Assembly: GCA_963745975.1 (NCBI GenBank)
Contig: CAVUZJ010000018.1
Coordinates: 266,130-330,129 of the forward strand
Direction of reading: 5' to 3'
Source of the DNA: JAKAWQ01 sp963745975
Lineage (GTDB): Bacteria; Pseudomonadota; Alphaproteobacteria; Acetobacterales; Acetobacteraceae
DNA: 64,000 nucleotides
Under the pieces are notes generated by a model. It had not been told where the DNA came from. It worked only from the letters and a program-made list of their open reading frames with translations, and did no database searches. Both the position numbers and the translations under genes were made by a program. Positions 57,284 to 64,000 of the stretch are shown one piece after another; the stretch's first letter is position 1, and every line of letters starts with the position of its first letter.

Positions 57284-58522
57284 CTATCCTCTCGCATGGA
57301 GCCAGGGCAGCGGGTTCACCGCTTCGCCGCCGTGATGCAGCTCCAGATAAAGGGTGGGCCGCTGGTCTTGCGAGTCCGGATCCCATCCCGCCATCACGCC
57401 GACCGCCTCCCCCGCCGCGACGGTGCTCCCGGCGCTCACCAGAAGCGTCTTCATTCCCGCCAGCACGAAGCGGTAGTCGCTGCCGCAATCGAGGATCACC
57501 AGCTCGCCGTAGCTGCGGAAGGGTGCCGCGAACTCGACGGTGCCCCCGCACGGCGCGAGCACGTGCGCCCCGGGCGCGGTCTGGTAGCGGATCCCCGTGG
57601 CCGGCCCGGCGGGCGTGGGCGCGCCGTAGAAGCCGACGAGCACCCCGGCGACCGGCGCTCCCCCCGGGGCCCCGCCCGCGGCCCCGTTGGGCCGCGCGGC
57701 CGCCGGCGGGCTCGGCACCGGCCGCACCAGCGCGACCTGCTCGCGCGACCGCGCCTTCGCCGCCTGCGCCGCCGCCTGTTGGGCCGCCGCCTGCTGCGCC
57801 CTTCTCGCCGCGACCTCGACGCTTGCGAGCACGCCGTGCAGGGTCTTCGCCCGGGCCGCCTCCCGCGCCGCCGCTGCGGCTGCCGCCGCTTCCGTCCCCC
57901 TCGCTTGTGCTTCGCTCGTGCCGGCGGCCGCGATCTCCCGATCGAGCGCCGCCGCCTCGGCGGCCTGCCCGGCTTCCGCCACCTTGAGGACATCGCTCTG
58001 AGCGGCGATCACCGCCGACATCCCCGCGACGCGCGCCTCCTCGCCGCTAAGCTCCGCCGCCTGGCGCTCGATCTCGCCCGCGATTCCCTGCAGGACGAGC
58101 ACCCCGCGCACGGCGTCCTCGGGCGAGGCCGGCGCAGCGAGCAGCGTCTCGGCGGGATAGAGCGAAAGCCGCTCGATCAGCGGCAGCAGCGGAGCGAAAG
58201 CGCGGGCGCGCGCGGCGAGCGCCGCCTCTGCCTTGTCGCGCTGGCGTCCGAGCTGGTCGAGCCGCAGCGCCATCTCCTCGATCGCGGTCTCGGCGAGCCG
58301 GAGCCGCTCGGCGGCGGCGACGCGGGCCGCGGTGAGCCGCTCCCGCTCGGCGGCGGCGGCGGTGGCCGCCTGACCGGCCGCCTGCTCGGCGGCGAGCGCC
58401 GCCCGCCGGCTCGCCTCGGCCTTCTCGAGCGCCTGCGTCGCCTGGGCGGCCGTCCCTGGCTGGTCGGGCGGGCCTGCGGCAATCAGCAGGAGAAGGAGGC
58501 TAAGCGGGAGCCGGCTCCGCAT
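57284..58522 (-). CDS. EnvC-like murein hydrolase activator, degenerate LytM domain
   Basis: 412 residues: signal peptide, a long coiled-coil region rich in Ala/Arg/Glu (about 30-260), a Pro/Gly-rich linker and a C-terminal LytM/M23 domain. In the LytM domain the zinc ligands of active enzymes are missing: the HxGxD position reads ATGIR and the HxH position reads TLY. It is therefore expected to activate amidases like EnvC and not to cut peptidoglycan itself. The start overlaps gpmI by 23 bp. Acts in the periplasm during division. Confidence 0.87.
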   Translation of the reverse strand: MRSRLPLSLLLLLIAAGPPDQPGTAAQATQALEKAEASRRAALAAEQAAGQAATAAAAERERLTAARVAAAERLRLAETAIEEMALRLDQLGRQRDKAEAALAARARAFAPLLPLIERLSLYPAETLLAAPASPEDAVRGVLVLQGIAGEIERQAAELSGEEARVAGMSAVIAAQSDVLKVAEAGQAAEAAALDREIAAAGTSEAQARGTEAAAAAAAAREAARAKTLHGVLASVEVAARRAQQAAAQQAAAQAAKARSREQVALVRPVPSPPAAARPNGAAGGAPGGAPVAGVLVGFYGAPTPAGPATGIRYQTAPGAHVLAPCGGTVEFAAPFRSYGELVILDCGSDYRFVLAGMKTLLVSAGSTVAAGEAVGVMAGWDPDSQDQRPTLYLELHHGGEAVNPLPWLHARG

Positions 58523-60044
58523 CGCCGACGATCAGGGAGTGGCCGGTCATCTCGGCGGGCTGCGGCAGGCCCATCAGCGCCAGCAGCGTGGGCGCCACGT
58601 CGGAGAGCCGCCCCGAGCGGATCCGGCCGACGCCGCCGCCCGCGAGCAGGGCGGGCACCGGGTTGGTGGTGTGCGCGGTGTGCGGGCCGCCGGTCAGCGG
58701 GTCGCGCATCAGCTCGCAGTTGCCGTGATCCGCGGTGACCAGAAGCGCCCCGCCGGCGCGCCCGATCGCCTCCACGATCCGCCCAAGCCCTCGATCCACC
58801 GTCTCCACCGCCCTGATCGCCGCCTCCAGCCGCCCGGTATGCCCGACCATGTCCGGGTTCGCATAATTGAGCACGATCAGGTCGTATTTCCCCGAACCGA
58901 TGGCTTCCACGGCCTTTTCCGTCAGTTCCGGCGCCGACATCTCGGGTTTGAGGTCGTAGGTCGCCACTTTCGGCGAGGGCACGAGGATGCGGTCCTCGCC
59001 CTCGAACGGCTCCTCCCGCCCGCCGTTCAGGAAATAGGTGACGTGCGCATATTTCTCGGTCTCCGCCATCCGGAGCTGTTTCCGGCCGGCGGCGGCGACG
59101 ACCTCGCCGAGCAGATGGCGGAGCGGCGCGGGCGGAAAGAGCGTGCCGAGAAAGGGCGCGAGTGCGGCGCTGTAGCCGGTCATCCCGGCCGCGGCGGCGA
59201 TGGCGAGCGCGCGCGGGCGCGCGAACCCGTCGAATGCGGGATCGAGCAGTGCCGCGAGGAGCTCGCGGACGCGGTCGGCGCGAAAATTGAAGCAGAGCAG
59301 GCCGTCGCCCGCGCGGATGCCGTGATAATCCCCGATCACGGCCGGCGGGACGAACTCGTCGCCCGTCCCCGCCCGGTGCGCGGCCACGAGTGCTGCGAGC
59401 GGATCGTCCCAGCGCGGCGCTTGCCCCTCGGCGATCGCGAGATAGGCCTTCTCCACCCGGTCCCAGCGGCGGTCCCGGTCCATCGCGAAATAGCGCCCGG
59501 AGAGGCTGGCCAGGGATGCGCCGTCGGGGAGGGCTGCCAGGAAGGGGGGCAAAGTCTCGGCCGCCGCCATGGGAGGCGTGTCGCGCCCGTCGAGGAAGGC
59601 ATGCAGCCGCGTCGGAATCCCTGCCTCCGCCAGCACGCGGGCGAGCGCGAGTGCGTGTCTCTGGTGGGCGTGCACGCCGCCGGGGGAAGCCAGACCCATC
59701 AGGTGGCAGGCGCCGCCGGTCTCGTGCAGCCGGGCGATCAGGCTTACGAGCGCGGGCGCCTTGGCGAGGCTGCCGTCGGCGATCGCCGCATCGATCCGCG
59801 GCAGCTCCTGCATCACCACCCGGCCCGCGCCGATATTGAGATGCCCGACCTCGGAATTGCCCATCTGCCCCTCGGGCAGGCCGACATCGCCGCCCGAGGT
59901 GCGGAGGAAGGCATGCGGCGCGGAGGCCCATAGCCCGTCGAAGGTGGGTTTCTTTGCCTGGCGCACCGCGTTGTCCGCGACCTCCTCCCGCCAGCCCCAG
60001 CCATCGAGGATCACGAGCATCACCGGACGCGGCGTTGGCGTCAT
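58500..60044 (-). CDS. gpmI: 2,3-bisphosphoglycerate-independent phosphoglycerate mutase
   Basis: 514 residues. PVMLVILDGWGWREE at the N-terminus carries the metal Asp, and GQMGNSEVGHLNIGAGR the phosphoryl-accepting Ser. Further metal sites are seen in ADHGNCELMRDP and HTAHTTNPVP. Interconverts 3- and 2-phosphoglycerate using two Mn2+ ions. ATG overlaps the sspB stop; the 3' end overlaps the EnvC-like gene. Confidence 0.95.
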   Translation of the reverse strand: MTPTPRPVMLVILDGWGWREEVADNAVRQAKKPTFDGLWASAPHAFLRTSGGDVGLPEGQMGNSEVGHLNIGAGRVVMQELPRIDAAIADGSLAKAPALVSLIARLHETGGACHLMGLASPGGVHAHQRHALALARVLAEAGIPTRLHAFLDGRDTPPMAAAETLPPFLAALPDGASLASLSGRYFAMDRDRRWDRVEKAYLAIAEGQAPRWDDPLAALVAAHRAGTGDEFVPPAVIGDYHGIRAGDGLLCFNFRADRVRELLAALLDPAFDGFARPRALAIAAAAGMTGYSAALAPFLGTLFPPAPLRHLLGEVVAAAGRKQLRMAETEKYAHVTYFLNGGREEPFEGEDRILVPSPKVATYDLKPEMSAPELTEKAVEAIGSGKYDLIVLNYANPDMVGHTGRLEAAIRAVETVDRGLGRIVEAIGRAGGALLVTADHGNCELMRDPLTGGPHTAHTTNPVPALLAGGGVGRIRSGRLSDVAPTLLALMGLPQPAEMTGHSLIVGDAEPAPA

Positions 60045-60583
60045 TCCTTGGGCCCGGGGCGGCGGCGGAAGGCGTCCAGGCTCACCACCTGCGGCGCTGC
60101 TTCGGTGCTTTCCGGCGCGGTGTCCGGAGCCGGCTCCGGCGACGCGGCGCCGGCGTCGGCCGCCTTCGGCTGGTCCTTGCTCTCTCCGGGCCTCTCTCCA
60201 GGCATGGGCTTGAAGCTCAGCTGGAACTGGACCTCGGGATCGGCGAAGGCCGTGAGGGCGGCGAACGGCACGACGAGCGTGGCGGGCACGCCGCCGAAGG
60301 TGAGGCCGACGCGAAACTGCCCGGCCGCCTCGTCCACCGCGAGATCCCAGAACTGGTGCTGCAGCACGATCGTCATTTCCTCGGGGAAGCGCTGCCGGAG
60401 ATGGCCGGGCAGCTCCACCCCGGGATGGTCGGTGCGGAATGTCAGGTAGAAATGATGCCCGCCTGGCAGGCCCTGGCGGGCGACGTGAGCCAGCGCCTCC
60501 ATCACCACCCGCCGCAGCGCCTCGGCGATCCAGGCGTCGTACGGCAGCAGGCTTTCCTTTGCGGGCGCTTCCTTCTCGTCCAT
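60041..60583 (-). CDS. sspB: ClpXP adaptor SspB, alphaproteobacterial type
   Basis: 180 residues from ATG 60583 (MDEKEAPAKESLLPYDAWI). The substrate-binding beta-fold includes GGHHFYLTFRTDHPGVELP, EEMTIVLQHQFWDL and VGLTFGGVPATLVVPFAALTAFADPEV. A flexible acidic/Pro-rich tail leads to a C-terminal VVSLDAFRRRPGPK, which should be the ClpX-binding peptide. It tethers ssrA-tagged proteins to ClpXP. The tmRNA gene itself lies directly upstream on the same strand. Confidence 0.93.
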   Translation of the reverse strand: MDEKEAPAKESLLPYDAWIAEALRRVVMEALAHVARQGLPGGHHFYLTFRTDHPGVELPGHLRQRFPEEMTIVLQHQFWDLAVDEAAGQFRVGLTFGGVPATLVVPFAALTAFADPEVQFQLSFKPMPGERPGESKDQPKAADAGAASPEPAPDTAPESTEAAPQVVSLDAFRRRPGPKE

Positions 60584-60669
60584 TCTTGCGACCCCATGAC
60601 AGAGGCGCCTCAATAGCCCCGTGGGCCCCGGTGGGAAAAGACCAGTGGGAAAAGAAGGGAACGCGAAAA

Positions 60670-60969
60670 GGAGGGAAGTGGGGGGCTTCTGTTGCCCGGT
60701 GCCCCCCGAACCGCGCTTATTGCCGCTTACGCGGCAACAGCGAGCGCCACGTTGTCGTTGGCACTTCTGGATCGGCCCGATGACGGCGGTACCATGCCGG
60801 GCGAAAGATGGGTCTTTACCACGCGTGTCGAGCCTGTTTCGCCCCCGTTTCGGCCGCCCCGCCGGCGCAAGCGCCGAAGGGACGGAAACTGGTGGAGGCG
60901 CCGGGTACTGCCCCCGGGTCCACGTCGCTTATGCCACGCACCGTTTATCGCCATAGCCGGCAAGCCGGC
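60670..60969 (-). ncRNA. ssrA: tmRNA, circularly permuted two-piece type
   Basis: On the - strand a resume codon and tag frame read ANDNVALAVAA followed by TAA (60762 down to 60727), a typical alphaproteobacterial degradation tag ending in AA. The acceptor piece comes first (about 60965 to 60890): T-arm-like CCGGG-GGCAGTA-CCCGG, then CGCCTCC-A-CCA ending at 60890. After a 43-nt intervening segment the coding piece starts at 60846 with GGGGGCG, which pairs with CGCCTCC of the acceptor, and continues with GGCTCGACA, the usual tmRNA 5' sequence. Acceptor-before-coding order is the hallmark of the permuted form. Outer ends are approximate. A TATATT-like -10 lies at 60976-60981. Confidence 0.88.
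60680..60707 (-). terminator. Hairpin at the 3' end of ssrA
   Basis: GGGGGGC/GCCCCCC, 7 bp with a 14-nt loop (60680-60707). On the - strand it is followed after about ten bases by a CCTTTTC run. It is probably the 3' terminal stem of the coding piece or a weak terminator; some readthrough into sspB is plausible. Confidence 0.45.
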
Positions 60970-61012
60970 AGCGGCAATATAGGGTGCCTCCGCCCGTCTT
61001 GGAAGGATTGCC

Positions 61013-61951
61013 ATGACCGTGACCCCGGAGCAGCAGGCCGAGATCGCGGCCGAGCGGGAAACCACCAGCGCCACGCTCCGCCGCAGCGTCCCGGCGCTCG
61101 AGGCGCTGCTCCACCGGCCGCTTGCCGTCCTCGATCACGGCTTCGTCCGGGTGATCGACTACATGGGGGACGACGCCGCGATCGTGCAGGCGGCGCGGGT
61201 TTCCTACGGCCGCGGCACGCGCAAGGTGAGCGAGGATTCGGGCCTCATCCGCTACCTGATGCGCCATCGTCACACCACGCCGTTCGAGATGTGCGCGATC
61301 AAGTTCCACGTGAAGCTGCCGATCTTCGTCGCCCGGCAATGGATCCGCCATCGCATGGCGAGCGTGAACGAGTACTCGGCGCGGTACTCCGTTCTCGACC
61401 GGGAATTCTACCTCCCCGCGCCCGAGCACCTCGCGGCGCAGTCCGCCGCCAACCGCCAGGGCAGGGGCGACTTGCTGGACGATGCGGAAACGGCCTTCGT
61501 TCTCGGCACGCTCCGCGCCGATGCGGAGCACGCTCATGCCGATTATCTCGCCCTCCTGAACGACCCCAAGGAGTCGCCCGCGCACGATCCGCGCCGCCGC
61601 GGCCTCGCCCGCGAGCTCGCGCGCATGAACCTTACCCTCAACATGTACACGCAGTGGTACTGGAAGACCGATCTGCACAATCTCTTCCACTTTCTCGAGC
61701 TGCGCGCCGATGCGCACGCGCAATACGAGATCCGCGTCTATGCCGAGCGGATGCTCGAAGTGCTCGCCGCCTGGGTTCCGCTCGCCCATCAGGCGTTCCT
61801 CGATTATCGGCTCGGGGCGGCGAGCTTCTCCGCGCCGATGCTCCGCGTTCTTCGCCGCATGCTCGCGGGCGAATCGGTGGCGCAGCCGGACAGCGGCCTC
61901 AGCAAGCGGGAATTCTCGGAGTTGATGGCAGCACTCGGAAAAGGCGCTTGA
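61013..61951 (+). CDS. thyX: FAD-dependent thymidylate synthase
   Basis: 312 residues. The ThyX motif RHRMAS is at 112-117 (QWIRHRMASVNEYSARYS), preceded by HTTPFEMCAIKFHVKLPIF. It converts dUMP to dTMP with NADPH, FAD and methylenetetrahydrofolate. ATG has AAGGA 6-7 nt upstream. Divergent from ssrA. No thyA is in the window. Confidence 0.96.
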   Translation: MTVTPEQQAEIAAERETTSATLRRSVPALEALLHRPLAVLDHGFVRVIDYMGDDAAIVQAARVSYGRGTRKVSEDSGLIRYLMRHRHTTPFEMCAIKFHVKLPIFVARQWIRHRMASVNEYSARYSVLDREFYLPAPEHLAAQSAANRQGRGDLLDDAETAFVLGTLRADAEHAHADYLALLNDPKESPAHDPRRRGLARELARMNLTLNMYTQWYWKTDLHNLFHFLELRADAHAQYEIRVYAERMLEVLAAWVPLAHQAFLDYRLGAASFSAPMLRVLRRMLAGESVAQPDSGLSKREFSELMAALGKGA

Positions 61952-62025
61952 TGACTATACGCGTATCGCGCATGGTCAGTGTTGCGTGCTCCGCCGCTTC
62001 GCCCGGCCGGTAGGGGAAAAATTCG

Positions 62026-62547
62026 ATGTCGACGAACTCCGCATTGAGGGCGCGGCTCGCGCGTCTGGGGCCGGTCCTGGACGTCTCCCGCCACCCCTCA
62101 TCTTCCGCTGAGCGGTTGGTCCTGCTGCTGCACCGGACCGGCGCGCTCGACCGGCCGATCGATCTTGCGCGCCGGCTGATCGCCTCCGGCCTTTCGCTGC
62201 GCGCCGCTCAGGCTGTGCTGAACCGGCTCGCGGAAACGGGGTGGACCGTCTGCGCGGTCGATGCCGGTGGCGACATCGTGGCGCTCGCGCGCGATCTCCG
62301 GCGGATGAATGTCGAGGTGCGACGCCGCCGCTCGCCGACCCCGGCGATGGACCGCATTGCCGAGATCAGGACCCGCCATGGTCTTTCGCAGCGCGAGTTC
62401 GCCGATCTCCTGGCGCTTGATCTGCGCACGCTGCAGAACTGGGAGCAGGGCCGCAACCGCCCCGATTCCGGCACGGCGAGCCTCGTCCTGCTGTTCGACC
62501 AGGCGCCCGAGCAGATCGAGGAGCTGCTCTCCGAGCCGGTGGTATGA
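62026..62547 (+). CDS. Helix-turn-helix protein, antitoxin-like
   Basis: 173 residues. The C-terminal 60 residues hold an XRE-type HTH of the MqsA/NadS kind (IRTRHGLSQREFADLLALDLRTLQNWEQGRNRP). The N-terminal part is a winged-helix-like region with RLIASGLSLRAAQAVLNRLAETGW, a pattern of ribosomal L7/L12-like or phage proteins. No toxin gene is adjacent. ATGA overlap with an open frame leading into the VOC gene suggests cotranscription. Confidence 0.75.
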   Translation: MSTNSALRARLARLGPVLDVSRHPSSSAERLVLLLHRTGALDRPIDLARRLIASGLSLRAAQAVLNRLAETGWTVCAVDAGGDIVALARDLRRMNVEVRRRRSPTPAMDRIAEIRTRHGLSQREFADLLALDLRTLQNWEQGRNRPDSGTASLVLLFDQAPEQIEELLSEPVV

Positions 62548-62639
62548 ACCGATCGCGCCCCGGCGCCAGATTGCGCTTTGGCGGCCGAGGCTCTACCAAC
62601 CGCCGGCCCGCTTCAGAACCCGAGCGACGGAGGAACCGC

Positions 62640-63026
62640 GTGACAGAATTCCGCTGCGACCATTTCCATCTCCGCAGCCTCGATCCCGACAAGGCGGCGC
62701 GCTTCTACGAGGAGATGTTCGGGGCCAAGCGCGTCGGCACGGTGGACAATGCGGGCAAGCTCCGTGTCATCGTCGAGCTTGGCGGCGTTCGCCTCTTCAT
62801 CGAGCAGGTTCCGCCCGGCACGCACGCCGCACCGGAGCCGCCTTATCTCGGGCTCGAGCATATCGGCCTCGCCGTGACCGGGTTCGATGCGGTGATCGCC
62901 GAGCTCAAGCGCAAGGGCGCGGAATTCGCGATCCCGCCCGCCTCCCCGCGCCCGGGCACATGGACCGCCTTCGTGCGCGGCCCGGAGAACGTGCGGATCG
63001 AGCTGCTCGAGCGCACCGCGCCGTAA
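62640..63026 (+). CDS. VOC family (glyoxalase-like) protein
   Basis: 128 residues from GTG 62640, chosen for GGAGG 6 nt ahead. One vicinal-oxygen-chelate fold: CDHFHLRSLDPDKAARFYEEMFGAKR, then YLGLEHIGLAVTGFDAVIAELKRKG and the closing VRIELLERT. Metal-binding positions (His near the start, His in EHIGL, Glu in IELLE) are kept. Could be a lyase, dioxygenase or resistance protein; substrate unknown. The region after its stop carries the parS site. Confidence 0.85.
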   Translation: MTEFRCDHFHLRSLDPDKAARFYEEMFGAKRVGTVDNAGKLRVIVELGGVRLFIEQVPPGTHAAPEPPYLGLEHIGLAVTGFDAVIAELKRKGAEFAIPPASPRPGTWTAFVRGPENVRIELLERTAP

Positions 63027-63106
63027 ATCGGGAGAGTGCCTCTCGGGATTTTGGACACCGCGCCGCATTGACGGCCAAGTGTGCACGGAGAAGCTATTGA
63101 TTCGGG

Positions 63107-63128
63107 CCATGTTTCACGTGAAACATGG
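63107..63128. promoter_or_regulatory. parS centromere site (ParB binding)
   Basis: A 22-bp perfect palindrome contains TGTTTCACGTGAAACA (63110-63125), which is the consensus parS 16-mer bound by chromosomal ParB in most bacteria. It lies in the 244-bp gap between the VOC and YafY genes, which otherwise holds an AT-rich stretch (63150-63170) with no recognised gene. Confidence 0.93.
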
Positions 63129-63270
63129 GACAGCACCGCTGCCGCATTAAAATCTTCCTTTGAATTTTGTGCATGCCTGCCCGGATCGGTCAAGGGCGGG
63201 CCCCGCGTCGATAGCGCCTCTATCAGCGAACGGAAGAGGCCGATGCCCGTACGCGGTATCATACTGGTCG

Positions 63271-63963
63271 ATGAGCGGAACCTCCCGACTCTTCGAGCTC
63301 ATGGACGCCCTGCGAGGCCGGCGCAGGCCCGTCACCGCTTCCCATCTCGCCGGCGAGCTCTCCGTCTCGGTACGCACCGTCTATCGGGACGTGCAGACGT
63401 TGATCGCGCTCGGCGCGCCGATCGACGGTGGGGCGGGCGTCGGGTATCTGCTGCGCTCGGGCTTCTTTTTGCCGCCGCTCATGTTCGGCGAGGAGGAGAT
63501 CGAGGCCCTGGTCCTCGGCGCTCGTTGGGTCGAGGGGCAGGGCGACCCGGCGCTGGCGCGGGCGGCCCGCTCGGCGCTGGCCAAGATTGCCACGGCCTCG
63601 CCCCGGGACCTCAGGGACAAAATGGCGGAGACCGGCCTGTGGGCGCCTCGCTTCAAGGGGCCGGCCGGGCAGGCGCCGGAGCTGCGCGTCATTCGCGAGG
63701 CCGTGCGCCGCGAGCACAAGCTCAGGATCCGCTACACGAACGGTGCGAACGTTGCGACAGAGCGAGTGATCTGGCCGGTTGCGCTCGCTTTCTTCGAAGG
63801 CGTTCGGCTGGTTGCCGCCTGGTGCGAGCTGCGCGACGACTTCCGCCACTTCCGCGCCGACCGGATCTCCGGCCTCGAGACGACCGGAACCTCCTATCCC
63901 CGTCCGCGGCGGGAGCTGATGAAGCTCTGGCGCCGACAGCTGAAGCTCCCCGAGCGGGAATGA
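63271..63963 (+). CDS. YafY-type transcriptional regulator (HTH-11 + WYL)
   Basis: 230 residues. N-terminal DeoR/HTH-11 domain (LFELMDALRGRRRPVTASHLAGEL, VRTVYRDVQTLIALGAPI), then a WYL domain with LRIRYTNGANVATERVIWP, VRLVAAWCELRDDFRHFRADRI. WYL proteins bind small ligands or nucleic acids and often repress neighbouring genes. Start at 63271 (MSGTSRLFE). A short palindrome GTAT-C-ATAC (63256-63264) lies just upstream and may be its operator. The remaining 37 bp of the window hold nothing recognised. Confidence 0.88.
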   Translation: MSGTSRLFELMDALRGRRRPVTASHLAGELSVSVRTVYRDVQTLIALGAPIDGGAGVGYLLRSGFFLPPLMFGEEEIEALVLGARWVEGQGDPALARAARSALAKIATASPRDLRDKMAETGLWAPRFKGPAGQAPELRVIREAVRREHKLRIRYTNGANVATERVIWPVALAFFEGVRLVAAWCELRDDFRHFRADRISGLETTGTSYPRPRRELMKLWRRQLKLPERE

Positions 63964-64000
63964 GGCGCGCGCCGGGGCCGCGGGGTTGCTGACAGAAACT

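Noticed and set aside
57284..58522. Assignment as active M23 endopeptidase
   Set aside because: No zinc-binding histidines or aspartate at either motif.
60621..61012. Small + strand genes in the sspB-thyX gap
   Set aside because: The gap is occupied by ssrA on the other strand; the + strand frames have no ribosome-binding sites or conserved features.

Overview
This 64 kb window is a gene-dense, very GC-rich chromosomal segment of an alphaproteobacterium. Several features point that way: a circularly permuted two-piece tmRNA gene, an alpha-type SspB adaptor, an ScfR/RamB-type regulator divergent from isocitrate lyase, ThyX in place of ThyA, tRNA-Trp/secE/nusG synteny, and a short PutA without a DNA-binding domain. 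Hairpins of the form GGTTCTTTC..GAAAGAACC and the general gene content would fit Rhodospirillales/Acetobacteraceae, but that placement is inference. A perfect parS site at the right end suggests that end lies in the origin-proximal part of the chromosome.

Layout. (1) 1-5.2 kb: a truncated YghU-type GST, an alpha/beta hydrolase, a vapBC-type toxin-antitoxin pair split by a 91-bp palindromic element, and a leftward group encoding a hydroxynitrile-lyase-like cupin, a DUF2255 protein and a 76-aa orphan. Next comes an FNR-type box followed by what looks like a very short non-coding RNA. (2) 3.7-12.7 kb: ScfR-type regulator and isocitrate lyase (divergent), an ABC exporter, leucyl-transferase Bpt, a penicillin-acylase-family enzyme and a lactonase-like metallo-hydrolase. 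(3) 12.8-21.3 kb: a complete C-P lyase cluster, DUF1045 / phnF (convergent) and phnGHIJKLMN plus a hexapeptide acyltransferase, mostly with overlapping start/stop codons and with a GTNTANAC operator in the phnF-phnG gap. No phosphonate transporter is present in the window. (4) 21.3-25.6 kb: DMT and MFS transporters, an aldo/keto reductase and a GNAT acetyltransferase, with several palindromic regulatory candidates.

(5) 25.6-35.4 kb: an unusual catabolic/uptake island. A branched-chain-amino-acid-type ABC importer (livGFKHM) is followed by a small GAF protein, a creatinase-like M24 enzyme whose metal ligands are replaced, and a TauABC-type importer with two different permeases. (6) 35.4-45.9 kb: an 18-bp tandem hairpin repeat, PutA, a tandem pair of 72-aa four-cysteine proteins, OsmC, a PAS-GGDEF-EAL protein, a TPR/ATP-grasp fusion, a decarboxylating dehydrogenase and an MFS transporter. 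(7) 45.9-51.9 kb: xseA, purD, a TadG-TadE-TadE trio, tRNA-Trp, secE and nusG. (8) 51.9-61 kb: a long leftward run ssrA, sspB, gpmI, EnvC-like, ctpA, divergent polysaccharide deacetylase, rppH, methyltransferase and Rieske/ferredoxin reductase, many with overlapping ends. (9) 61-64 kb: thyX, an orphan HTH protein, a VOC protein, parS, and a YafY/WYL regulator.

The strongest candidates for something new are the creatinase-like enzyme with its double transporter island, the FNR-box/C-rich-loop short RNA, the paired 72-aa cysteine proteins, the TPR/ATP-grasp fusion, and the parS site. All coordinates and motif readings were made by eye from the sequence; no database search was run.
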